A stretch of DNA of 5,431 nt from NCBI GenBank assembly GCA_018714665.1, contig DVNA01000194.1:1-5431 (forward strand), in the 5' to 3' direction. The notes under the pieces were generated by a model that saw only the letters and a program-made list of their open reading frames with translations, was not told where the DNA came from and did not search any database. Made by a program: the position numbers and the translations under genes. The stretch comes from Candidatus Gallibacteroides avistercoris. GTDB lineage: Bacteria; Bacteroidota; Bacteroidia; Bacteroidales; CHK158-818. Position 1 is the first letter of the stretch. Every line of letters begins with the position of its first letter. Shown piece after piece: positions 1 through 5,431 of this stretch.

Positions 1-168
1 CGGTTTCCCGTCAGGAGCTATATCAACAAATGAAAACATTCCTAATTCCTCAGGAGAAAACACCTTTGAACCGCTGGAAGATTGTTCTGAACAGGATGTT
101 GTCGTTAAACCCAAAGGCAAAGAAGCTCCTAAAATAACGGAACTGGAAAGGAAATCTCGTCTTTTCAT
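1..168 (-). CDS. 5' part of a Tat-exported lipoprotein, probable Gfo/Idh/MocA-family oxidoreductase (cut by window edge)
   Basis: The frame opens at an ATG at 168-166 and stays open for 56 codons to the left edge. It begins MKRRDFL, a twin-arginine motif, followed by a hydrophobic stretch (residues 11-24) and a cysteine at residue 26 (LTTTSC). That cysteine would serve as a relaxed Bacteroidetes lipobox, so the product should be Tat-exported and lipid-anchored. A Ser/Glu/Gln-rich linker follows. The last visible residues, DIAPDGKP, match DKAVDGAP just before the Rossmann fold of the 452-aa oxidoreductase at 2381-3739 (D, A, D, G and P identical). This is the basis for the family call, because the nucleotide-binding domain itself lies outside the window. 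An ATG at 172-170 is out of frame and lacks the signal peptide. The gene runs divergently from the 635-1951 gene. The CDS is well supported; the family is inference from a short match. Confidence 0.72.
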   Translation of the reverse strand, partial: MKRRDFLSSSVILGASLPLGLTTTSCSEQSSSGSKVFSPEELGMFSFVDIAPDGKP

Positions 169-435
169 ACATGTATTATTTAAAGTTAAACGTAATAAAG
201 AAAACAATATTCTAATAAAATAGAGCGTGTGGCTTTTCTACAATCATGGCCCGTGTTATCTAGGGATAAACATCCATTTTTCTTCTAATAGTCTAAAAAG
301 CGCCAGATTTACAAATATTACGATTCCCCAGAAACATATTAATTACAAATATAATAAAGTTTATATCAAATAATTGATTAATGCTCTTTTTTTTACTATT
401 TTTGTAATTCAAGAAAGTTAATAAATGTATTACGG

Positions 436-632
436 CTAAATTTACTACCACTATACACAAATACTTGTAGCTATAAGATTAATTCTTGTTGTGTTTGATG
501 CCTTACGGATAACTTTGTAAATATTATGAGGAAAAGTATTATTGTCATTTTATTTCGGAAGGTATTAAAATCATCCACAAAATGAATCACAGAATATTAT
601 AAAACAAACTATATTCATAACTAAATTTACTA
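436..632. repeat. Pair of 12-bp direct repeats (CTAAATTTACTA), one abutting the start codon
   Basis: CTAAATTTACTA occurs exactly at 436-447 and again at 621-632. The match extends to 15 bp with one mismatch (ending CCA in the first copy and TCA in the second). The second copy sits immediately before the ATG at 635. The copies are 185 bp apart. The region is AT-rich, so chance similarity is possible; a protein-binding or translation-initiation role is only a guess. Confidence 0.4.
486..517 (+). promoter_or_regulatory. Candidate Bacteroidetes sigma-ABfr-type promoter for the 635-1951 gene
   Basis: TAACTTTG at 510-517 fits the Bacteroidetes -7 consensus TAnnTTTG exactly. A tandem TTGTTG at 486-491 supplies a partial -33 element about 18-21 bp upstream. 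Transcription would start near 523-525 and leave a leader of about 110 nt before the ATG at 635. This is a consensus match only; start-site mapping was not possible. Confidence 0.5.
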
Positions 633-634
633 TC

Positions 635-1951
635 ATGACTACACGACGCGACTTTATCAAACAGGCATCCCTCATCGGGGCTGGTCTTACCTTTTCGCCC
701 TTTATCATTCGGGCAGGAGGAAACTCAGTTTCTGCATCCGATAAAATACACGTTGGATTGATCGGCTGTAACGGCATGGGATTCTCTGACCTGCAAGCAT
801 TTCTACAAAATCCGGAAATAGAGTGCGTGGCCTTGTGCGACATCGATCAGGAAGTATTGGACAGAAGAGCTTCCGACACAGAAAAAATGACTGGTAAAAA
901 AGTTAAACACCTGTATAAAGATTGGCGTCAGCTAATCGATAACAAAGACATCGATGTTGTCATCGTGGGTACACCCGATCACTGGCATTGCCTGCAAATG
1001 ATTGCCGCTTGCGAAGCCGGAAAAGATGTATATTGCGAAAAACCCCTGGGAAACAGCATTACCGAATGTAACCTGATGGTAAAGGCCGCAAAGAAATACA
1101 ACCGCGTTGTACAAGTAGGGCAATGGCAACGCAGCGATCCGCATTGGCAAGATGCCATGGCATTCGTTCACAGCGGGCAATTAGGGAAAATACGAACCGT
1201 GCGCGTATTCTCTTACCAGGGATGGTGCCCCTCCATCAAGGTTCTGCCGGACGAAGAGACTCCCGCAGGGGTAGATTACGATATGTGGTTAGGCCCGGCC
1301 AAGAAACGACCGTTCAACCGAAACCGATACCACTTTACTTTCCGCTGGTTCTGGGATTATGCCGGGGGGCTAATGACCGACTGGGGAGTACACCTGCTGG
1401 ATTATGCTTTATACGGAATGAATGTCACCACCCCCAAATCAATCATGGCATCCGGCGGCAAGTTCGGATATCCGGATGATGCATGCGAAACGCCAGACCT
1501 GTTACAAGCCATCTACGAGTTCGACGGATTCACCGTATTGTGGGACCATGCCATCGGTATAGACGACGGGGCATACGGACGAAACCACGGATTAGGATTT
1601 GTTGGAGAAAACGGCACGCTGGTGGTAGATCGTGGAGGATGGGAAGTCATCCCCGAAAGAGTAAACGGAAACGCCCGGATGGAAGCTGTCCCGCTGAAAC
1701 AGGCCTATGGCGGTGGAGGATTGAACCTACATGTCAAGAACCACCTGGAATGTATCAAAAGACGAGATCCCAATTGCAATGCCAGTATCGAAATCGGTGC
1801 CCATATCGCTAAATTCTCACAACTGGGAAACATCGCTTACCGAACCGGAGAAAAACTGAAATGGGATGGTACTCATTTTACCAACAGTAAAGACGCAAAC
1901 GATTACCTGACCCCCCATTACCGAAATCCATGGAAATTACCTAAAATATAG
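635..1951 (+). CDS. Tat-exported Gfo/Idh/MocA-family oxidoreductase (438 aa)
   Basis: Predicted periplasmic NAD(P)-dependent sugar or cyclitol oxidoreductase. Residues 1-34 form a Tat signal (TTRRDFIK, then a hydrophobic core, with likely cleavage after SVSA at 34). There is no lipobox cysteine, so the mature enzyme should be soluble. The N-terminal Rossmann fold shows GLIGCNGMG at 41-49, the ribose-binding acidic residue in CDI at 68-70, TPDHWH at 113-118, and the family EKP motif at 135-137 (Lys136 catalytic). The C-terminal domain has the classical DxxxH pair, Asp249 and His253, which in inositol dehydrogenase completes the catalytic triad with the lysine. The protein ends in a YRxPW motif (429-433), often seen in Tat-tagged members of Bacteroidetes and Planctomycetes. 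The ATG at 635 is chosen because it directly precedes the twin-arginine motif. EKP is intact, which argues against the GH109 hydrolase branch. Substrate unknown. Confidence 0.9.
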   Translation: MTTRRDFIKQASLIGAGLTFSPFIIRAGGNSVSASDKIHVGLIGCNGMGFSDLQAFLQNPEIECVALCDIDQEVLDRRASDTEKMTGKKVKHLYKDWRQLIDNKDIDVVIVGTPDHWHCLQMIAACEAGKDVYCEKPLGNSITECNLMVKAAKKYNRVVQVGQWQRSDPHWQDAMAFVHSGQLGKIRTVRVFSYQGWCPSIKVLPDEETPAGVDYDMWLGPAKKRPFNRNRYHFTFRWFWDYAGGLMTDWGVHLLDYALYGMNVTTPKSIMASGGKFGYPDDACETPDLLQAIYEFDGFTVLWDHAIGIDDGAYGRNHGLGFVGENGTLVVDRGGWEVIPERVNGNARMEAVPLKQAYGGGGLNLHVKNHLECIKRRDPNCNASIEIGAHIAKFSQLGNIAYRTGEKLKWDGTHFTNSKDANDYLTPHYRNPWKLPKI

Positions 1952-2246
1952 GGACAGGATAAACGAGACGAAAAATAAAACAGCAAACAACCTATCTTCC
2001 TGTCTTGTACAAGCGGCAATTATAAGGTATGGTATGCTTGTTCTTCTGGAACATAAAAGGTTTTACGTATTAAGATAAGAAGAGAGTTTTTGCTGTATGA
2101 TATAAACAAGAGATTTACAAATAATAAGCTATTAATTGTTAAAACAACAGAGCAAAAACAACCAGAGAATTCCAAAATTATAGAGAAAACAAAACATTTT
2201 TGCTTTTTTTTACCCTACAAAAGGGCCGACATTATACTTTTTTTTG

Positions 2247-2253
2247 TACTTTG
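2247..2253 (+). promoter_or_regulatory. Possible -7 element for the 2381-3739 gene
   Basis: TACTTTG (followed by C) at 2247-2253 is one base shorter than the Bacteroidetes -7 consensus TAnnTTTG. It lies after a T8 run in a position suited to drive the downstream gene. No good TTTG -33 box is present about 20 bp upstream. If used, transcription would begin near 2260 and give a leader of about 120 nt that contains the 14-bp palindrome. Weak call. Confidence 0.3.
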
Positions 2254-2285
2254 CGGAAAATTTATAACAATACCTATTCATTAGG

Positions 2286-2299
2286 TCCTTTTAAAAGGA
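2286..2299. promoter_or_regulatory. 14-bp perfect palindrome, operator-like
   Basis: TCCTTTTAAAAGGA reads identically on both strands with no spacer. It lies 82-95 bp upstream of the ATG at 2381 and about 33 bp downstream of the -7-like TACTTTG. The position suits a dimeric repressor site or a small leader hairpin. No regulator is identified. Confidence 0.4.
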
Positions 2300-2380
2300 A
2301 AAATACAAACGCACGCAAAAGAAAAAAGAGATACACACCTCACAAAAACAGATAGTTATCTAAATAAACCAAATATCAAC

Positions 2381-3739
2381 ATGGAAAATCAAAACAAACA
2401 ATCGAACAACCAGAGCAGAAGAGAATTTCTCTCAAACGCTGCATTACTAACCTTAGGCGCCGGGACAATCCTTTCGGCTTGTGGAGAAAAGAAAGACCAA
2501 TTAGTACCGTTGAAACCGGCAGACCAACTGTACATCCCTACCCTGACAGACAAAGCCGTTGACGGAGCTCCGCTAAAAGCTGGACTAGTTGGTTGCGGTG
2601 GTCGTGGACGCGGTGCCGTTTACAACTTCCTGGACGCAGCTGACAATGTAACCATCGTAGCATTAGGCGACGTTTTTGAAGACCGGGTAAAAGGATTCCA
2701 AAAAGAACTGAAAGATAATAAACAAATAGATATTCCCGATGCCAACTGTTTTGTAGGATTCGACGCATACAAAAAAGTAATGGATACAGACATCGATGTT
2801 GTATTGGTTGCAACACCTCCCGTCTTCCGTCCGGAACATTTTAAATATGCCGTTGAAAAAGGGAAACATGCATTCCTCGAAAAACCCATCGCTGTGGATG
2901 CCGTAGGTTACAGAACCTTGATTGCTGCCGCTAAACAAGCCGTAACGAAAGGCCTTTGCTGTGTAACCGGTACACAACGCCATCACCAACGTTGCTATGT
3001 TGAATCATACAAACAGGTACAAGCCGGCCTTATAGGTGAAATTACTGGTGGAAACGTTTATTGGAACCAAAATATGCTTTGGTACAGAAATCGTGAAAAC
3101 GGATGGAGTGATATGGAATGGATGATCAAAGACTGGGTAAACTGGAAATGGTTATCAGGCGACCACATCGTAGAACAACACGTTCACAACATCGATGTAT
3201 TCAACTGGTTCTATGGCAAAAAACCGATTAAAGCTACGGCATTCGGAGCTCGCCACCGTCGTATCACAGGAGACCAATACGATATGTTCAGCGTAGATTT
3301 TGAATACGAAGGTGGTATCCATATGCACAGTATGTGTCGCCAGATAGACGGTTGCAACAACAACGTCAGCGAATTCATTCAAGGAACGAAAGGTTCTTGG
3401 AACAGCGCAGATATGAAGATCAGAGACCTGCAAGGAAACGTTATCTGGGAATACGATTGGGAAAAAGAAAAAACCGATTGGAAACAAAACGACCCCTATA
3501 CGTTGGAACACGTAAACTTGATTACCTGCATCCGCAACAAAAAACCGATCTGCCAGGTAGAAGAAACCGCTATCTCTTCACTGTGCGCCGTAATGGGCCG
3601 CGAAGCTGCTTATACCGGACAGGAAGTTACATGGGATCAAATATCCAGCTCAGATCTCAACTATATGCCTGCGAAACTTGAAATGGGCAATGTTGATATG
3701 AGCGCTTATACGGTACCTGTTCCCGGTAGTGGCAAATAA
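2381..3739 (+). CDS. Tat-exported, lipid-anchored Gfo/Idh/MocA-family oxidoreductase (452 aa)
   Basis: Predicted envelope-anchored NAD(P)-dependent sugar oxidoreductase. The signal region has SRREFL at 12-17, a hydrophobic core and a textbook lipobox LSAC with Cys34, so Tat export followed by lipidation is expected. A linker (35-65) leads into the Rossmann fold: GLVGCGGRGRG at 68-78, GDVF at 97-100, TPP at 145-147 and EKP at 167-169 (Lys168 catalytic). TQRHHQR (198-204) and EQHVHNID (265-272) line the presumed active site in the C-terminal domain. The usual DxxxH pair reads E265xxxH269 here, with another acidic residue at D261. This differs from the 635-1951 enzyme, so the two are separate subfamilies rather than recent duplicates. 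The incomplete minus-strand gene at 1-168 resembles this protein's start. The ATG at 2381 is the only start that keeps the Tat motif near the N-terminus. Substrate unknown; 3-keto-sugar formation is plausible from context. Confidence 0.9.
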   Translation: MENQNKQSNNQSRREFLSNAALLTLGAGTILSACGEKKDQLVPLKPADQLYIPTLTDKAVDGAPLKAGLVGCGGRGRGAVYNFLDAADNVTIVALGDVFEDRVKGFQKELKDNKQIDIPDANCFVGFDAYKKVMDTDIDVVLVATPPVFRPEHFKYAVEKGKHAFLEKPIAVDAVGYRTLIAAAKQAVTKGLCCVTGTQRHHQRCYVESYKQVQAGLIGEITGGNVYWNQNMLWYRNRENGWSDMEWMIKDWVNWKWLSGDHIVEQHVHNIDVFNWFYGKKPIKATAFGARHRRITGDQYDMFSVDFEYEGGIHMHSMCRQIDGCNNNVSEFIQGTKGSWNSADMKIRDLQGNVIWEYDWEKEKTDWKQNDPYTLEHVNLITCIRNKKPICQVEETAISSLCAVMGREAAYTGQEVTWDQISSSDLNYMPAKLEMGNVDMSAYTVPVPGSGK

Positions 3740-3789
3740 GAGAAAACGGGCTTCGTTAAAAATGAAATTATAGTTTTTATCATTCTAAC

Positions 3790-3879
3790 GTAGAGGTTGT
3801 TTTTATTTTTCCTTTTGAGAAATCTCTCGCATAGCGGGAAAACCCAAAAGACCAAAAATCAAGACAGCCTCTACTTTTT
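3790..3879 (+). terminator. Long imperfect hairpin followed by T5: terminator/attenuator, or a MITE-like element
   Basis: Positions 3790-3810 pair with 3854-3874 over 21 bases with one mismatch and two G-U pairs. The stem continues as CTTTTG/CAAAAG (3812-3817 with 3845-3850) and ends in a six-pair tip (3825-3830 with 3834-3839, loop ATA). T5 follows at 3875-3879. It sits 50 bp after the oxidoreductase stop and ends 13 bp before the next ATG. The stem plus T run fits an intrinsic terminator or attenuator between the two genes. The outer ends, GTAGAGG...CCTCTAC, carry TA on both sides, so a palindromic mobile element inserted at TA is also possible. The structure is clear; its role is not. Confidence 0.55.
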
Positions 3880-3892
3880 AAAATACACGTTT

Positions 3893-4816
3893 ATGTCAAT
3901 AGATAGAAGAGACTTTTTAAAAAGCACGTTATTCGGGGCAACATTGGCAACGGTGGGATCTACCATTCCGACCATCGGAAATGCCATGACTCAAAAATCT
4001 GACAAGCCCAAAAAAGGAAAAGCCCAACTGAATATTTCTTTGCAAGAAGGTATTCCCTTGGGAAACTCCTTGGAAGAAAAACTCGACTATATGGAGAGCC
4101 TCGGCATTGTAGGGCTTGAACCGGGAGGTGGCAACCTGGCTAAACGAGTCAATGAATTTCAACAGGCTTTACGAAACAGGAAAATAAAAATCAGTGCAAT
4201 ATGTGCCGGATTCGATGGGTTTATCCTGGCCGAAGATACCGCCACCCGCGAAAGGTGCAAGAGCACGATGAAAGAGATTCTGGCGGCTGCCGGAGAGCTC
4301 GGCTCGGTAGGCGTGATTCTGGTTCCGGCATTCAACCATCAGAAACCGGCCTATCCCCATACCATGGATACGCGTAAATTCTTAATCGAGCAAATGACCG
4401 AATTGGGTGAATACGCTGCACAACACAATACAAAAGTGATTTTTGAACCACTCAACAGAAGTGAAGCTTTCTACCTTAGACAAGTGGGCGATGCAGCATC
4501 CATCTGCCGCGACTCCAATTGTCCCGGACTAAGCTGTATGGGCGACTTCTGGCACATGACATTTGAAGAACCCTCTGATATGGGGGCATTCATCTCGGCA
4601 GGCGACTATCTACAACATGTACATATTGCCAGCCGGAAACGCCGCAGTATGCCCGGAGAAGATGGAGAAGCCGACAACTACATCAACGGATTCAAAGGGT
4701 TGAAAATGCTGGGATACAACAAATATGTCAGTTTTGAATGTGGTTCGCAAGGCGATAGAAAGGATACAATTCCCGCAGCCGTAAAACTGCTGCGCGAACA
4801 ATGGAAAAAAGCCTAA
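3893..4816 (+). CDS. Tat-exported TIM-barrel sugar isomerase/epimerase (D-tagatose 3-epimerase-like, 307 aa)
   Basis: Xylose-isomerase-like TIM barrel (AP_endonuc_2 superfamily), a metal-dependent enzyme acting on keto sugars. Residues 1-31 form a Tat signal (DRRDFLK, then a hydrophobic core, with likely cleavage after GNA at 31), so the mature enzyme should be periplasmic and soluble. The predicted metal ligands are Glu185 (FEPLNRSE), Asp218 (GDFWH), His244 (HVHIASRKR) and Glu282 (FECG). Glu191, His221 and Arg250 fall where D-tagatose/D-psicose 3-epimerases keep substrate-binding residues. GLEPGG (75-80) is the usual second-strand motif. The ATG at 3893 is preferred over an in-frame TTG at 3797, because that extension would place 32 residues before the Tat motif and translate through the hairpin. 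Its neighbours suggest it processes the oxidoreductases' products, by isomerisation or elimination. The cytoplasmic relatives usually have no signal peptide. Exact reaction unknown. Confidence 0.88.
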   Translation: MSIDRRDFLKSTLFGATLATVGSTIPTIGNAMTQKSDKPKKGKAQLNISLQEGIPLGNSLEEKLDYMESLGIVGLEPGGGNLAKRVNEFQQALRNRKIKISAICAGFDGFILAEDTATRERCKSTMKEILAAAGELGSVGVILVPAFNHQKPAYPHTMDTRKFLIEQMTELGEYAAQHNTKVIFEPLNRSEAFYLRQVGDAASICRDSNCPGLSCMGDFWHMTFEEPSDMGAFISAGDYLQHVHIASRKRRSMPGEDGEADNYINGFKGLKMLGYNKYVSFECGSQGDRKDTIPAAVKLLREQWKKA

Positions 4817-4833
4817 CTGTACATGATACAACA

Positions 4834-4868
4834 AGAGAGGGAGAACTCTGTATAAGTTCTCCCTCTCT
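4834..4868. terminator. Perfect 14-bp stem-loop between convergent genes (probable bidirectional terminator)
   Basis: AGAGAGGGAGAACT (4834-4847) and AGTTCTCCCTCTCT (4855-4868) are exact inverted repeats around a 7-nt loop, CTGTATA. The structure starts 18 bp after the stop of the 3893-4816 gene and lies 108 bp beyond the stop of the opposing gene, so it could end transcription from both sides. No T run follows it on either strand, so it is not a classical rho-independent terminator; it may act as an RNA 3'-end stabiliser instead. Confidence 0.7.
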
Positions 4869-4976
4869 GTATAAATCAATACCTAAAAACATTATTTTCG
4901 GCAGGTACTGTTCTACAAGAAAGAATCTCCTGTTACTCGGTCGAAAAGATACTCACCTACCCTTTCCATAAAAACA

Positions 4977-5431
4977 TTACCCCTCCACAAACCGGAGAGA
5001 GTAGAGTTTTGAAAGACGATCCTTTAACCGCTCCATCAACGAGCGCCGGATCTGCAAGGTAATTTCACAATCCATATCGAAACGTTGCGATACGACAGCA
5101 GCTTCTTCCTCCTTCACAATCCGCATTACTTGGTTCAAAAGGGGATATTCAAAAAGGATAGAGAGCTGATCCTCGACAAAGCAGGTTACAATCTCGTTGT
5201 TTCGTATTGCCTCGGCAGCAGCCTCCTTATAGGCGGTAATCAGGCCGCTTGTTCCCAACTTGATTCCGCCGAAATAACGTACAACCAGAATCAGGATATC
5301 GGTGAGTTCGTTTGAATTAATCTGTCCCAGAATAGGACGTCCCGCCGTTCCGGAGGGTTCTCCGTTATCGTTCGCCCGGAAATCGGTTCGCTCCGTCCCC
5401 AACATATAGGCCCAACAGATATGCCGGGCAT
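4977..5431 (-). CDS. yigZ: YigZ/IMPACT (UPF0029) family protein, 3' part, N-terminus outside the window
   Basis: The frame is open from the right edge; the 8 codons before the first internal Met read ARHICWAY, so that Met (5405-5403) is not the start. About 150 residues are visible and the family is roughly 200 long, so some 50 N-terminal residues are missing. The IMPACT/UPF0029 domain shows NDNGEPSGTAGRPIL (visible residues 20-34) and VVRYFGGIKLGTSGL (49-63), the family signature. The segment from about residue 84 to the end fits the small C-terminal DUF1949 domain. Family members are cytoplasmic; the biochemical role in bacteria is poorly defined, and the eukaryotic relative IMPACT binds GCN1 in translation control. 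There is no signal peptide or functional tie to the sugar genes, which it faces tail to tail. Confidence 0.93.
   Translation of the reverse strand, partial: ARHICWAYMLGTERTDFRANDNGEPSGTAGRPILGQINSNELTDILILVVRYFGGIKLGTSGLITAYKEAAAEAIRNNEIVTCFVEDQLSILFEYPLLNQVMRIVKEEEAAVVSQRFDMDCEITLQIRRSLMERLKDRLSKLYSLRFVEG

Larger units (their letters stand above)
169..634. other. Divergent AT-rich intergenic region (466 bp) with promoters for both directions
   Basis: No convincing gene or RNA gene is visible between the divergent start codons. The best plus-strand promoter is at 486-517 (listed separately). A second plus-strand possibility is TTG at 374-376 followed after 20 bp by TATTTTTG at 397-404. For the leftward gene, the minus strand carries TATATTTG at 353-346, but the nearest TTTG (370-367) is only 13 bp upstream of it, so this is a weak match; use of this site would give a leader of about 170 nt. 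TTACAAATAT occurs twice, at 309-318 and 343-352, 34 bp apart. No operator for a named regulator could be recognised. Confidence 0.6.
1952..2380. other. 429-bp AT-rich intergenic region with promoter-like and palindromic sites
   Basis: No supported gene lies here. Just after the stop codon, GACAGGA (1953-1959) can pair with TCCTGTC (1998-2004) across a 38-nt gap, which is too loose to call a terminator. CTTGTACAAG at 2004-2013 is a perfect 10-bp palindrome. AGATTTACAAATA at 2111-2123 is an exact copy of 305-317 in the divergent region. CCCT/AGGG at 2213-2225 can form a small hairpin. A -7-like box (2247-2253) and a 14-bp palindrome (2286-2299) are listed separately. The last 80 bp are A-rich and lack a Shine-Dalgarno sequence, as is usual for Bacteroidetes leaders. 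The length of the gap suggests that the 2381 gene has its own promoter. Confidence 0.6.

Noticed and set aside
170..172. Alternative minus-strand ATG overlapping the edge gene's start
   Set aside because: It is out of frame with the Tat/lipoprotein signal and gives a Phe/Arg-rich translation with no recognisable features.
1953..2004. GACAGGA/TCCTGTC inverted repeat after the first oxidoreductase gene as a terminator
   Set aside because: Only 7 bp separated by 38 nt, and no T run follows; too weak to call.
2090..2284. Possible 64-aa plus-strand ORF in the gap before the lipoprotein oxidoreductase gene
   Set aside because: It starts at TTG, has a low-complexity Lys/Asn/Phe-rich composition typical of translated AT-rich DNA, overlaps the promoter-like box, and shows no recognisable motif.
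635..3739. Assignment of either oxidoreductase to the GH109 alpha-N-acetylgalactosaminidase branch
   Set aside because: GH109 members are Tat-tagged Gfo/Idh/MocA relatives, but as I recall the EKP lysine is replaced in them; both proteins here keep EKP, so ordinary oxidoreductase is the safer call.
3797..3892. N-terminal extension of the epimerase gene from a TTG at 3797
   Set aside because: It would put 32 residues ahead of a well-formed Tat signal and translate through the hairpin; the ATG at 3893 is better.
571..4879. Other ORFs of 60-120 codons antisense to or frame-shifted within the three main genes
   Set aside because: They overlap strongly supported genes along their length and show no domain motifs; they are shadows of the real coding frames.
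4913..4969. 18-aa minus-strand ORF (MERVGEYLFDR...) just downstream of the yigZ-like stop
   Set aside because: Too short to judge, no family match recognised, and such ORFs are common by chance.

Overview
The window looks like accessory sugar-catabolism DNA from a gut-type Bacteroidales (Bacteroides/Parabacteroides-like). Supporting signs are AT-rich intergenic regions, A-rich leaders without Shine-Dalgarno sequences, a Bacteroidetes-style -7 box (TAACTTTG), and twin-arginine-tagged Gfo/Idh/MocA oxidoreductases of the type common in this order. Species cannot be fixed from the sequence.

Layout. The left edge (1-168, minus strand) carries only the first 56 codons of a Tat-tagged lipoprotein, whose start reads like a paralogue of the 452-aa oxidoreductase further right. 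A 466-bp divergent region follows. Then come three plus-strand genes: a soluble Tat-exported Gfo/Idh/MocA oxidoreductase (635-1951), a lipid-anchored Gfo/Idh/MocA oxidoreductase (2381-3739), and a Tat-exported TIM-barrel sugar isomerase/epimerase (3893-4816). Gaps of 429 bp and 153 bp separate them, and both hold structured DNA: a 14-bp perfect palindrome in the first, and an 85-nt hairpin followed by T5 in the second. A perfect 14-bp stem-loop (4834-4868) closes the cluster. Converging from the right edge is the 3' part of a YigZ/IMPACT-family gene (4977-5431, minus), which is probably unrelated housekeeping.

How the genes may work together (inference). All four proteins left of the terminator carry an RRxF[IL] Tat signal, so they should be folded, with any cofactor bound, before export. 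Dinucleotide-dependent oxidoreductases plus a D-tagatose-3-epimerase-like TIM barrel is the partnership known from oxidise-then-cleave pathways, in which a sugar is oxidised to a 3-keto form and then eliminated or isomerised (C-glycoside deglycosylation and 3-keto-O-glycoside routes). The window therefore suggests a cell-envelope sugar or glycoside oxidation/isomerisation module. No SusC/SusD, glycoside hydrolase, DUF1080 protein or regulator is visible here, and the substrate is unknown.
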